Shown: in pieces, positions 1 to 6,309 of the stretch | How positions within the stretch are numbered: the stretch's first letter is position 1 | How the letters are laid out: each line of letters starts with the position of its first letter | Assembly (NCBI GenBank): GCA_002352425.1 | Contig: DEIK01000124.1 | Coordinates: 1-10,075 of the forward strand | Reading direction: 5' to 3' | Source of the DNA: Rhodobacteraceae bacterium UBA2776 | GTDB taxonomy: Bacteria; Pseudomonadota; Alphaproteobacteria; Rhodobacterales; Rhodobacteraceae | DNA: 10,075 nt | Position numbers and translations under genes: made by a program | Notes under the pieces: generated by a model | Seen by the model: the letters and a program-made list of their open reading frames with translations, nothing else | Told to the model about the DNA's origin: nothing | The model's database searches: none

Positions 1-755
1 GGGTTGGGGAGGTGGCCGTTCATCAGGCTGTTGCGCATCACCGAATAGGACGTGGTGTCGACGTCAATCGAGAAGGTCGAGACGGGTTCGTCACTGGTGA
101 TTTTGACAGGGTTGGCGTCGGCGTTGGCGAATTCTTCGGTGTTGGGTTCGGTTGGCGCAACCGTTTCTTCGGCGTCATATGCGACGATGCCACTCACAAC
201 GCCGCCCATTGGAGCAGGGGCAGCTTTGCGGGTGAGGTTGGGGGATGCGGGTGCAATTTCGGCGGCAAGCCCGTCAGCCAGGGCCTCTGTGGTGGTCGTT
301 GCTGCAAAGCTCTCATCTTGATCGGGTGCGGTGTCCTCGCGCATCCGAGTGTCATCGGTTGGTGTGGCGGCAGCTGTCTCTTCGCTTCGGGTTTGAAGCA
401 GCGGGTTTTCAACCACGGCCTCTCTGACGACGGGGCTGGATTTTGGTAGATCAAAGCTGATGTCAGTTTGCTGGGTGTAAAGGAAAACCCCAATGCCGAT
501 GGCGGTAATGGATGTGGTGGCGGCCAATGCGCTGCGGGTGGTGAGGGAATGAAACATCTGAAATACTCCTGCTTTGAACCGCGACATGATTGTCGGGCGA
601 TCAGGAGTATGACGGGCCTCACCGGCCGATCCTTGGCGAGAATTTTGCAAATCGTCGAAGTTTTTCATCGCGAGCGCCAGATGTGCGTCTTTGGACGCCG
701 CATCGGGGGTGGCCGTTTTCATGGCGTCTTTTAGGTGCTTTAGATCATCGGTCAT
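1..755 (-). CDS. YfbK-like von Willebrand factor A (VWA) membrane protein, 3' part outside window
   Basis: Only the first 251 codons are in the window; the gene continues beyond position 1. The ATG at 755 overlaps the sigma factor stop (ATGA) and follows a good GAGGAG ribosome site. Residues 1-70 are polar, have no cysteines and are presumably cytoplasmic. Residues about 74-94 form one hydrophobic membrane segment ending in IGVFLYT. Residues 95-215 are a low-complexity Ala/Thr/Glu/Pro-rich linker. From about residue 216 the text (NPVKITSDEPVSTFSIDVDT, then TSYSVMRNSL) matches the conserved block that precedes the VWA domain in E. coli YfbK-type proteins; the VWA domain itself would lie off the window. 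Function is not established for this family. Overlap with an ECF sigma gene suggests a membrane partner, possibly a sensor or anti-sigma protein, but no zinc anti-sigma motif is present. Family assignment is confident; role is inference. Confidence 0.85.
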   Translation of the reverse strand, partial: MTDDLKHLKDAMKTATPDAASKDAHLALAMKNFDDLQNSRQGSAGEARHTPDRPTIMSRFKAGVFQMFHSLTTRSALAATTSITAIGIGVFLYTQQTDISFDLPKSSPVVREAVVENPLLQTRSEETAAATPTDDTRMREDTAPDQDESFAATTTTEALADGLAAEIAPASPNLTRKAAPAPMGGVVSGIVAYDAEETVAPTEPNTEEFANADANPVKITSDEPVSTFSIDVDTTSYSVMRNSLMNGHLPN

Positions 756-1297
756 GTCTTTTGCTCCTCTTCATGCATCACACGCAGGTGCTTTTTCACC
801 TCGGCCATGCGCCAACTTATTGTGCCCTCGGACACGCCCAAAATTTCGCCTGCTTCACGGTGTGTCATCTCATCCTCTAACGTCAGCGCCAAGGTGTCGC
901 GCAGTTCGGGCGACAGGCTGGACATCGCTTGGGTCAGCCAGTCGATCCCGTCTTGGACCTCTTTGTTGGCGGCCACGCGGTTGACCTCCCAATCGCCCCA
1001 GCCCTCGGCGGCGCGCGCATGGGTGGCGGCGCGGCGGCGGCGGTCGTGGGCTGCGTTGACCGCCACACGGTAGAGCCAGGTTGAAAACCGGGCTTGCCGT
1101 TTATAGCTGGCCAATTTGGCGGGCAGGGCGGCGCAGATATCTTGGGTCAGGTCTTCGGCGTCAGAGCGTGTTCCGGTCAGTCGGAAACACAGGCCAAACA
1201 AGCGGTCATAGCTGCGGGTCAGCAACAACGAGAAGGACTCGCGGTCGCCGTTTGCCGCAGCTTGGGCAAGTGTTTCGTCTGTGGTTTCCATCCGCAT
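752..1297 (-). CDS. ECF-type RNA polymerase sigma factor (sigma-70 family, region 2 and 4 only)
   Basis: This 181-residue protein has the size and two-domain layout of extracytoplasmic-function sigma factors. Region 2 spans about residues 21-90, with the core-binding SDAEDLTQDI motif at 45-54 and the promoter-melting FSTWLYRVAVNAAHDRRRR stretch at 71-89. Region 4 spans about 125-173, with the helix-turn-helix REAGEILGVSEGTISWRMAE at 147-166 reading the -35 element. There is no long C-terminal extension. The last codons overlap the start of the VWA membrane-protein gene (ATGA), so the two are almost certainly co-translated and the VWA protein is the likely partner. The start could be ATG 1297 or ATG 1291 (two codons later); neither has a clear Shine-Dalgarno sequence. 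copA ends 61 bp upstream on the same strand with no obvious terminator between, so read-through from copA is possible. The ECF subgroup and regulon cannot be told from sequence alone. Confidence 0.94.
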   Translation of the reverse strand: MRMETTDETLAQAAANGDRESFSLLLTRSYDRLFGLCFRLTGTRSDAEDLTQDICAALPAKLASYKRQARFSTWLYRVAVNAAHDRRRRAATHARAAEGWGDWEVNRVAANKEVQDGIDWLTQAMSSLSPELRDTLALTLEDEMTHREAGEILGVSEGTISWRMAEVKKHLRVMHEEEQKT

Positions 1298-1358
1298 TAC
1301 ATTTGATTAGACGGGCGCGGTTCGTCAATCCTTGGAATTTATTTTGCGAAAAAGGTCG

Positions 1359-3821
1359 TTAGGGCTGATGAGCGGACGGAGCCCACCGTAGACGCAGCGC
1401 ATTTGACAGCACGAAAACGCTGGATAACGACATTGCGCCCGCCGCCAACATCGGCGACAACAGCACGCCGTAAAGCGGGTACAGCAATCCGGCGGCGACG
1501 GGGATCAGCACCACGTTGTAACCGAACGCCCAAAACAGGTTTTGCTTGATGTTGCGCATGCTGCGCTGGGAGATGTCAAAGGCGTTGATCACCCCGTTTA
1601 AATCACCCGACATCAACACCACGTCGGCGGCTTCAATGGCCACATCGGTGCCGGTGCCAATGGCGATGCCAACATCGGCGGTGGCGAGGGCGGGCGCGTC
1701 ATTTATGCCGTCGCCGACATAGGCGATTTTGCCACCCGTACGCAGGGCATTCACGGCGTCAACTTTGCCGCCGGGCAGCACTTCGGCGACTATATGGTCG
1801 ATGCCTAACTCGTGGGCAATCGCCTTTGCAGTGCCTTGGTTGTCACCCGTGATCATGGCAACCTTTAGGCCAAGGTCATGCAGGGTTTTAATGACGGCAG
1901 GAGTGGTTTTTTTGATCGGGTCGGACACGGCGATTAAGGCTACAGCGACCCCGTCGATGGCCACATAGAGCGGGGTTTTCCCCGACAGCCCCAGTTGGGT
2001 GCCCTGAGCTTGAAACGCCTCCTGCGCGATGCCTTCGCGGGTCAATAAACGGTCAGCTCCAATCAAGATTTGTTTGTCGTCCACCACAGCACGCACCCCA
2101 TATCCGGTGATCGAGGTGAAATCACTGACCATCGGCAGGGTCATGTTTTTCTCGGCAGCTGCGTGTACAATGGCCTTGGCAATCGGATGCTCGGAAGCGG
2201 ATTCCACCGCTGCCGCAACCCGCAGTACGTCGTCAAACAGATACCCTTTTGCCACGGTGTAGTCCGTCAACTCGGGCCGCCCTTCGGTCAGGGTTCCGGT
2301 TTTGTCGAGTGCCACGACGCTGGTTTCTTGCAGCATTTGTAGCGCGTCGCCTTTGCGAAACAGCACGCCCATTTCGGCAGCGCGTCCGGTGCCGACCATG
2401 ATAGAAGTCGGTGTCGCCAATCCCATCGCGCAGGGGCAAGCGATGATCAATACGGAGACACCCGCGACCAAAGCAAAGCTGAGTGCTGGATCAGGGCCGA
2501 AGGTGAGCCAAAGCGCAAAGGTCAGCGCGGCGGCCACCAGAACGGCGGGAACAAAGATTGCGGTGATCTTGTCGACCAGGCCTTGGATAGGCAATTTCGC
2601 GCCTTGGGCTTGTTCAACCATTTGGATGATTTGCGCCAACACCGTGTTTGCACCGACCTCGGTGGCGCGAAAGGTCAGGGCGCCTTCGCCATTTATGGTG
2701 CCGCCGACTAGGGTTGCGCCTTCACGTTTTTGTACGGGGGCGGGTTCACCGGTGATCATACTTTCCTCAACAAAGGAATTTCCACTTAGAACCACCCCGT
2801 CCGTGGTGATTTTTTCACCGGGGCGCAGGTGCAGGATGTCACCTTGCACGATGTCGTCGATGGGGCGTTCAACAACATCCCCGTCGCGTTCGACCCATGC
2901 GGTTTTGGGTGTCAGGCCCGCCAGTTTGCGGATCGCCTCGCCGGTGCGCCCCTTGGCGCGGGCCTCTAAGTAGCGGCCCAACAGGATCAGTACAATGATC
3001 ACGGCGGCGGCCTCAAAGTAGACGTTGTTGGTGCCGTTGGGCAGCAGTTGCGGCAGAAACGTCGCCACCACTGAATAGCCATAGGCGGCAGAGGTGCCGA
3101 GCGCGACCAGCGCGTTCATTTCAGGCGCGCCTTTGAGCAGGGCGGGGAGGCCAATGCGATAAAAGCGCAATCCGGGGCCGAACAAGACCAATGTGGTCAA
3201 TGCGAACTGCAACAGGCGGCTGTTTTGCAGGCCGATGTTCGTCATGACCCAGTGATGTACACCGGGGATAAAGTGGCTGCCCATTTCGATGGCGAACACC
3301 GGCAGGGCCAGCAGCGCAGCGATCAGGGTGAGCCATCCGAGGCGTGTAATTTCACTGGCCTTGCGCAGGGCGCGATCATCGGTTTCAGAGGGCGTGTCGG
3401 ATTTGGGTTTGGCGGGGTATCCGGCGACCGTGGCGATGGCTATGATTTCATCGACTGTGGTGGCCTTGAGGGCGTAGCGCACGGTGGCCGTTTCAGCGGC
3501 GAGGTTGACGGCGACATCTACCACCCCGTTGCCAGCGGCCAGGGCCTTGTCCAAACGGCCAACGCAGGATGCGCAGCTCATCCCCTCAATCTCCAATGTC
3601 ACCTGTTGGGTGGCGGCGGGGTAACCGGCGCCGGACAGGGCATCGAGTATCTCGGTCGTGTTGGCAGGGGCAGAATAGGACACCTGCGCGACCTCGGCAG
3701 CCAAATTGACACTGGCTGTGGTCACGCCAGCGACCGCGTTCAACGCCTTTTCGGCGCGGCCTGCGCATGATGCACAGTTCAATCCTTGGATTTGGAATGA
3801 GCTTACAGTTTGATGGTTCAT
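1359..3821 (-). CDS. copA: Copper-exporting P1B-type ATPase (CopA)
   Basis: An 820-residue inner-membrane pump that uses ATP to export Cu(I) from the cytoplasm. Two N-terminal HMA metal-binding domains carry GLNCASC (Cys16, Cys19) and GMSCASC (Cys83, Cys86). The core is complete: actuator TGE at 357-359, transport CPC at 462-464, phosphorylated DKTGT with Asp506, the P1B HP motif SEHP at 543-546, and hinge GDGINDAP at 703-710. The copper-selective residues of the last helices, Tyr768-Asn769 and the MSLSS...N block at 797-807, identify the P1B-1 Cu(I) subgroup rather than Zn/Cd/Pb pumps. Length is normal for a two-HMA CopA. The ATG at 3821 leaves eight residues before the first HMA strand; its ribosome site is weak. 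A CueR-type promoter about 50 bp upstream indicates copper induction. No cueR, chaperone or multicopper oxidase is adjacent in the window. Confidence 0.97.
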   Translation of the reverse strand: MNHQTVSSFQIQGLNCASCAGRAEKALNAVAGVTTASVNLAAEVAQVSYSAPANTTEILDALSGAGYPAATQQVTLEIEGMSCASCVGRLDKALAAGNGVVDVAVNLAAETATVRYALKATTVDEIIAIATVAGYPAKPKSDTPSETDDRALRKASEITRLGWLTLIAALLALPVFAIEMGSHFIPGVHHWVMTNIGLQNSRLLQFALTTLVLFGPGLRFYRIGLPALLKGAPEMNALVALGTSAAYGYSVVATFLPQLLPNGTNNVYFEAAAVIIVLILLGRYLEARAKGRTGEAIRKLAGLTPKTAWVERDGDVVERPIDDIVQGDILHLRPGEKITTDGVVLSGNSFVEESMITGEPAPVQKREGATLVGGTINGEGALTFRATEVGANTVLAQIIQMVEQAQGAKLPIQGLVDKITAIFVPAVLVAAALTFALWLTFGPDPALSFALVAGVSVLIIACPCAMGLATPTSIMVGTGRAAEMGVLFRKGDALQMLQETSVVALDKTGTLTEGRPELTDYTVAKGYLFDDVLRVAAAVESASEHPIAKAIVHAAAEKNMTLPMVSDFTSITGYGVRAVVDDKQILIGADRLLTREGIAQEAFQAQGTQLGLSGKTPLYVAIDGVAVALIAVSDPIKKTTPAVIKTLHDLGLKVAMITGDNQGTAKAIAHELGIDHIVAEVLPGGKVDAVNALRTGGKIAYVGDGINDAPALATADVGIAIGTGTDVAIEAADVVLMSGDLNGVINAFDISQRSMRNIKQNLFWAFGYNVVLIPVAAGLLYPLYGVLLSPMLAAGAMSLSSVFVLSNALRLRWAPSAHQP

Positions 3822-3870
3822 TTGAGGTACCGGTCTATGGAGTGATATTGCGGTTGTTGTGCTTGATGAT

Positions 3871-3901
3871 CACATAGGGCTTCCGGTTACTGGAAGGTCA
3901 A
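3871..3901 (-). promoter_or_regulatory. CueR/MerR-type copper promoter of copA
   Basis: Read on the minus strand, a -35 TTGACC (3901-3896) is separated from a -10 TATGTG (3876-3871) by exactly 19 bp. Inside the overlong spacer lies the dyad CTTCC-N7-GGAAG (3880-3896). A 19-bp spacer with a CCTTCC/GGAAG dyad is the hallmark of promoters that MerR-family copper regulators (CueR) activate by DNA distortion; the E. coli copA promoter has the same architecture. The predicted start of transcription, near 3864, gives a leader of about 43 nt before the copA ATG. The site predicts that a CueR protein is encoded elsewhere in the genome. Confidence 0.88.
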
Positions 3902-4026
3902 GCCATCAATGTGAAATTAGCTGCGGCAGATTTGTGCGGGTAAGCGGGGTAATTGACTTGGGGTAAGGAATCCCCGACCTGACCGGCTTGCGTGTTTCTG
4001 CTAGGCAGGGTTGCATTAGAAAATTT

Positions 4027-4067
4027 TTAAACACCACATTTAAACATCTCGATACTTAAACACCACA
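4027..4067. repeat. Direct repeat TTAAACACCACA (two copies) upstream of the small membrane-protein gene
   Basis: Perfect 12-bp copies lie at 4027-4038 and 4056-4067, 29 bp apart start to start. A shorter TTAAACA copy lies between them at 4040-4046, and a related TTGAACACTCA follows at 4088-4098. The surrounding stretch, from about 4020 to 4100, is markedly more AT-rich than the flanking genes. The spacing and the position 20-90 bp before the 4116 start would suit binding sites of a regulator, but I recognise no known motif. From about 3905 to 4020 I see only weak short hairpins and no further signal. Confidence 0.5.
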
Positions 4068-4115
4068 ACTTCTACACCTGAATTTTTTTGAACACTCATT
4101 TTGATAGGTCAGATT

Positions 4116-4394
4116 ATGGAACATCTTATTTCCTCGCAAAGCGTTGTCGAGTTGGTCGGCGTTGCGGGATTCTTTTTGTACGTGATGAATTACACGCTCC
4201 TGACGTTCAGGGTTTTGACGGGCGACAGCCTGACATACTTCGTGATCAATTTTTGCGCGGCGTCATTTGTTTTGGCAGGGTTGATGAACAGTTTCAACCT
4301 GGCGGCGGCGATGGTCCAGATTTTCTGGATTTGTATGTCGACACTGGCCATCATTCTGCGTTTGGTGCGCCGCAACCCACCCGTTCGTTTGTAG
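4116..4394 (+). CDS. Small CBU_0592-like integral membrane protein
   Basis: A 92-residue hydrophobic protein with three predicted membrane helices at roughly residues 11-29, 38-57 and 62-82, ending in a positively charged tail (RLVRRNPPVRL). The pattern (short N-terminus, VGVAGFFLYVMNY in helix 1, a G-D-S-L-T loop before helix 2, a helix 3 running into arginines) resembles the CBU_0592 family of small bacterial membrane proteins, whose function is unknown. I chose the ATG at 4116 because AGGT lies 6 nt upstream; an in-frame TTG at 4101 would add five residues. The gene is convergent with the LacI regulator, with only 7 bp between the two stop codons, so they are not co-transcribed. No partner gene is evident. 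I am confident it is a real membrane-protein gene, and moderately confident of the family. Confidence 0.75.
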   Translation: MEHLISSQSVVELVGVAGFFLYVMNYTLLTFRVLTGDSLTYFVINFCAASFVLAGLMNSFNLAAAMVQIFWICMSTLAIILRLVRRNPPVRL

Positions 4395-4401
4395 GGCAGG
4401 G

Positions 4402-5427
4402 TTAGCGCCGTAACGTATCACCAAATTGCAGGCGGGGCTTCAGTTCGACGCGTTGCTCGACATCTATGCCATTGGCCCGCGCGGCGATGATTTCGGCGGC
4501 GATGCGGCCGATCTGGTGGCGTTCGGCGTCCATGGTGGCCAGTTGTTTTGGCAGACCATCCAGCAGCTCAACCCCGTTGAAACCAGCCAGCCCAACCTTG
4601 CCCGGCACGTCAATCCCGTTGGCAAGGCAATAGAGCAAACCGCCAGCGCCAATCATGTCGTTTGAATAATAGAGGAAATCGAGATCAGGCGAGCGTTTCA
4701 GGATCGTTTCGGTCATCTCGCGGCCTTTCACAAGGGCGGAGCCGCCGGAGTAAAATTCCTGATCGGCGATGCCGATTCCTGCCTTTTCCAGAGCTTCGGT
4801 GAACCCTTCAAGCCGTTTGCGCGCGCGGTGATCCAGCGGCATGTTGGTGCCCATGAACCCAATTTTGCGATAGCCCTGCGCGATGATGGCTTCGGCCATT
4901 TCGCGGCCCGCACGGCGTTGCGACACGCCGACGATGGCGTCAATCGGGTCGCCATCCAAATCCATGATTTCGACGATCGGAACGTCTGCGTTTTGCATCA
5001 TGGCCCGCGCGGCGTCCGTGTGTTCAAGCCCCGCGATGATCACGCCAGAAGGGCGCCATGACAGCATCTCAAACAGTACGGCTTCTTCTTTTTCTGGCTG
5101 GTAGTTGGTGACGCCGATTACCGGTTGCAAGGGGGTTTCGTCCAGCACTTCGGAGATCGAGGTCATGACCTCGGGGAACACCATATTCGACATGGACGGA
5201 ATGATCACCGCGACCAGGTTGACCCGTTGCGACGCCAGTGCGCCCGCGATTTTATTTGGCACATACCCCAGCTTTTTGGCGGCCTCATTGACCTTGAGGC
5301 GGGTCGCGTCAGAAACGTCGCCGCGATTGCGCAACACGCGGCTGACCGTCATCTCGCTGACGCCGGCGGCTTCGGAAACGTCGCGCAGGGTTAGCGTGCG
5401 TTTGGGCGGGGTATGTTGTGGATCCAC
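4402..5427 (-). CDS. LacI-family transcriptional regulator (GntR/gluconate-repressor-like)
   Basis: A 341-residue repressor of normal length for the family. An N-terminal helix-turn-helix lies at about residues 13-33 (LRDVSEAAGVSEMTVSRVLR), followed by the hinge helix VPNKIAGALASQR at 56-68 that inserts into the operator centre. The rest is a periplasmic-binding-protein-like effector domain (about 70-341) that would bind a small, probably sugar-acid or catabolic, ligand. The start is a GTG preceded by AGGA with 9 nt spacing; no better upstream start is visible. The gene is divergent from the ruined Rieske oxygenase gene, and a palindrome of the expected LacI/GntR type lies at 5513-5530 between them, consistent with autoregulation and control of the neighbour. 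The hinge and first strand (ASQRVNLVAVIIPSMSNMVF) resemble the GntR-like members common in Rhodobacteraceae. The effector cannot be deduced from sequence. Confidence 0.95.
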   Translation of the reverse strand: MDPQHTPPKRTLTLRDVSEAAGVSEMTVSRVLRNRGDVSDATRLKVNEAAKKLGYVPNKIAGALASQRVNLVAVIIPSMSNMVFPEVMTSISEVLDETPLQPVIGVTNYQPEKEEAVLFEMLSWRPSGVIIAGLEHTDAARAMMQNADVPIVEIMDLDGDPIDAIVGVSQRRAGREMAEAIIAQGYRKIGFMGTNMPLDHRARKRLEGFTEALEKAGIGIADQEFYSGGSALVKGREMTETILKRSPDLDFLYYSNDMIGAGGLLYCLANGIDVPGKVGLAGFNGVELLDGLPKQLATMDAERHQIGRIAAEIIAARANGIDVEQRVELKPRLQFGDTLRR

Positions 5428-5512
5428 GGGCGGGTTTCCTGATTGGACGTTTTCCCATTGATAACGTGATTTTACATCTTGTCCAAGGTTGTTGTTGCTG
5501 TTGTGTTACAAG

Positions 5513-5530
5513 TATGTTATCGCTAACATA
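5513..5530. promoter_or_regulatory. LacI/GntR-type palindromic operator
   Basis: The 18-bp sequence TATGTTATCGCTAACATA has perfect 7-bp arms (TATGTTA / TAACATA) around a four-base centre, TCGC. The core ATGTTA-N4-TAACAT matches the E. coli GntR/IdnR gluconate operator pattern, which fits the GntR-like character of the adjacent repressor. It lies 86 bp upstream of the lacI GTG and overlaps weak -10-like hexamers on both strands (TATGTT on plus; TAACAT at the distal arm on minus). One bound repressor could therefore silence both directions. Confidence 0.8.
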
Positions 5531-5580
5531 ATTATTGAGTAATTGTCGCAAATTCTGAGTTCTGTGGCGGGTACAGGTAT

Positions 5581-5616
5581 AAAAGGGGAGCGGTGGGTCA
5601 ACAGCGCTCCCCTTTT
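5581..5616. terminator. Symmetric terminator-like hairpin in the lacI upstream region
   Basis: A perfect 12-bp stem AAAAGGGGAGCG / CGCTCCCCTTTT encloses a 12-nt loop (5593-5604). The GC core flanked by A4 and T4 is the form of a bidirectional intrinsic terminator, although the U tract is only four residues on either strand before other bases intervene. Its place is odd: it lies downstream of the operator and 112 bp before the pseudogene start, where a terminator would cut off the leader transcript. It could be an attenuator, the 3' end of a short RNA, or the relic of a lost gene's terminator. Confidence 0.65.
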
Positions 5617-5628
5617 GAAATTTCAAAA
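5613..5628. repeat. Perfect 16-bp palindrome abutting the hairpin
   Basis: TTTTGAAATTTCAAAA is identical to its own reverse complement and shares its first four T residues with the 3' arm of the adjacent hairpin. It may be a regulator site or a by-product of AT-rich sequence. No known consensus is recognised. Confidence 0.45.
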
Positions 5629-5728
5629 ATAGAACTGATGTCGTTTTCGTGCGCGATAATTGCTGTGTGATCAGTGCTATTACACGGTAACGCGCAGGAA
5701 ATTTTGACGAATATTAAGGGACATCAGG

Positions 5729-6292
5729 ATGAAAAACCTGTTCCAGGTCCGTTGGGCGCTTTGTAGAAAAATGTGGAAGCACCGTTTGACCAGGCCCGTG
5801 CTATGCCGTCAGAAATTTATACAACGACAGAATTTCATGATGCGGAGTTGGAGCATGTGTTCGGTAAGGAATGGTTTTGCATTGGCCGTACTTCGGCATT
5901 GCCTTGGCCGTGTTGACGAGGTGCCTAATCCGGGGGATTTTTTTCACCATCCAGTTGCTGAACGAGCCCTTGCTGGTGGTTCGGGGGGACGACAATCAGG
6001 TGCGAATTTCGTCAACCGTATGTCGTCACCGCAGGATACCGATCGCCGAAGGCGCAGGCAACGCCGCACGTTTTGTCTGTAGCTATCATGCGTGGACCTA
6101 TGGGCGGGACGGGGAATTGTTGCGCGCAGCATGCATGAAAAATGCAGGTTTCGATCGGAAAAGCTGCAAGTGGCGCTCGGGTCTCGCAAGGCGGTTGCTG
6201 GACCTCTTGCCGGTGATGGTTATGAGGGCACGATCCGTGATTTTCAGCTTTGGTTGGCTGGGCAAGATCAGGCCAGCCCAGCCACTGTTTAA
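5729..6292 (+). pseudogene. Rieske [2Fe-2S] ring-hydroxylating oxygenase alpha subunit, frameshifted and internally deleted
   Basis: Three reading frames each carry a piece of one Rieske oxygenase. It starts at ATG 5729 (AAGGG 8 nt upstream). Loss of one A in the A run at 5767-5771 shifts into the frame reading NVEAPFDQARAMPSEIYTTT and then KEWFCIGR. A 22-bp imperfect duplication (second copy ending at 5911) shifts into the frame reading GRVDEVPNPGDFF. An extra T in the T7 run at 5938-5944 shifts into the frame reading FFTIQLLNEPLLVVRG, with the cluster-binding C-x-H (codons 6021 and 6027) and C-x2-H (codons 6078 and 6087), 16 residues apart, plus YHAWTYGRDGELLRA. After KSCK (ending 6170) homology stops. 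A further frame (from about 6164) gives a family-like C-terminus, LGSRKAVAGPLAG then EGTIRDFQLWLAG, stop at 6290. The mononuclear-iron catalytic region, roughly 200 residues in a 380-430-residue family, is missing. Substrate unknown; the intact gene was probably controlled by the divergent LacI repressor. Confidence 0.87.
5882..5911 (+). repeat. 22-bp imperfect tandem duplication inside the Rieske pseudogene
   Basis: TTGGCCGT occurs at 5882-5889 and again at 5904-5911. In their own frames the flanking codons read TGC-ATT-GGC-CGT and TGC-CTT-GGC-CGT, both encoding the same family position (C-I/L-G-R). The 22-bp offset is 7 codons plus 1 base, so it shifts the frame. The copies otherwise match only partly, so the event is either old or imprecise. 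Confidence 0.6.
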
Positions 6293-6309
6293 GGGGGTCG
6301 CCTTAACAT

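Larger units (their letters stand above)
5428..5728. other. Regulatory intergenic region between lacI and the Rieske pseudogene
   Basis: This 301-bp region has no coding ORF on either strand. In order it holds the lacI leader with its ribosome site (5428-5440), a run of TTG repeats (5489-5503), the palindromic operator (5513-5530), an AT-rich stretch, a terminator-like hairpin (5581-5616), an abutting perfect palindrome (5613-5628), and a weak TGCGCG/CGCGCA inverted repeat (5650-5655 and 5691-5696). It ends in the AAGGG ribosome site (5716-5720) of the pseudogene. A possible plus-strand promoter is TTGTTG (5489-5494), 18 bp, TATGTT (5513-5518), with the -10 inside the operator; both hexamers are weak matches. 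Confidence 0.7.

Noticed and set aside
12..449. Long plus-strand open frames opposite the VWA protein gene (also 52-321 and 468-734)
   Set aside because: The minus-strand frame from 755 continues open to the window edge, overlaps the sigma gene in operon fashion and has family motifs; the plus-strand frames are low-complexity shadows.
1334..1360. GGAAT...GTT resembling an EcfG general-stress promoter on the plus strand
   Set aside because: The spacing is 19 bp, the -35 lacks the usual C, and it points into the 3' end of copA antisense with no gene downstream.
3959..3976. GGGG-N8-CCCC hairpin upstream of the small membrane-protein gene
   Set aside because: The stem is only 4 bp and no T run follows; too weak to call a terminator or riboswitch.
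5650..5696. TGCGCG / CGCGCA inverted repeat with inner GTGT / ACAC before the pseudogene
   Set aside because: The arms are only 6 bp with a 35-bp gap, and the inner pair is not centred on the same point; not convincing as an operator or structure.
6255..6284. 9-bp perfect stem TGGCTGGGC / GCCCAGCCA as a terminator for the RND operon or the oxygenase
   Set aside because: There is no T tract on either strand, and it lies inside the sequence coding for the oxygenase C-terminal tail; chance pairing of coding sequence is likely.
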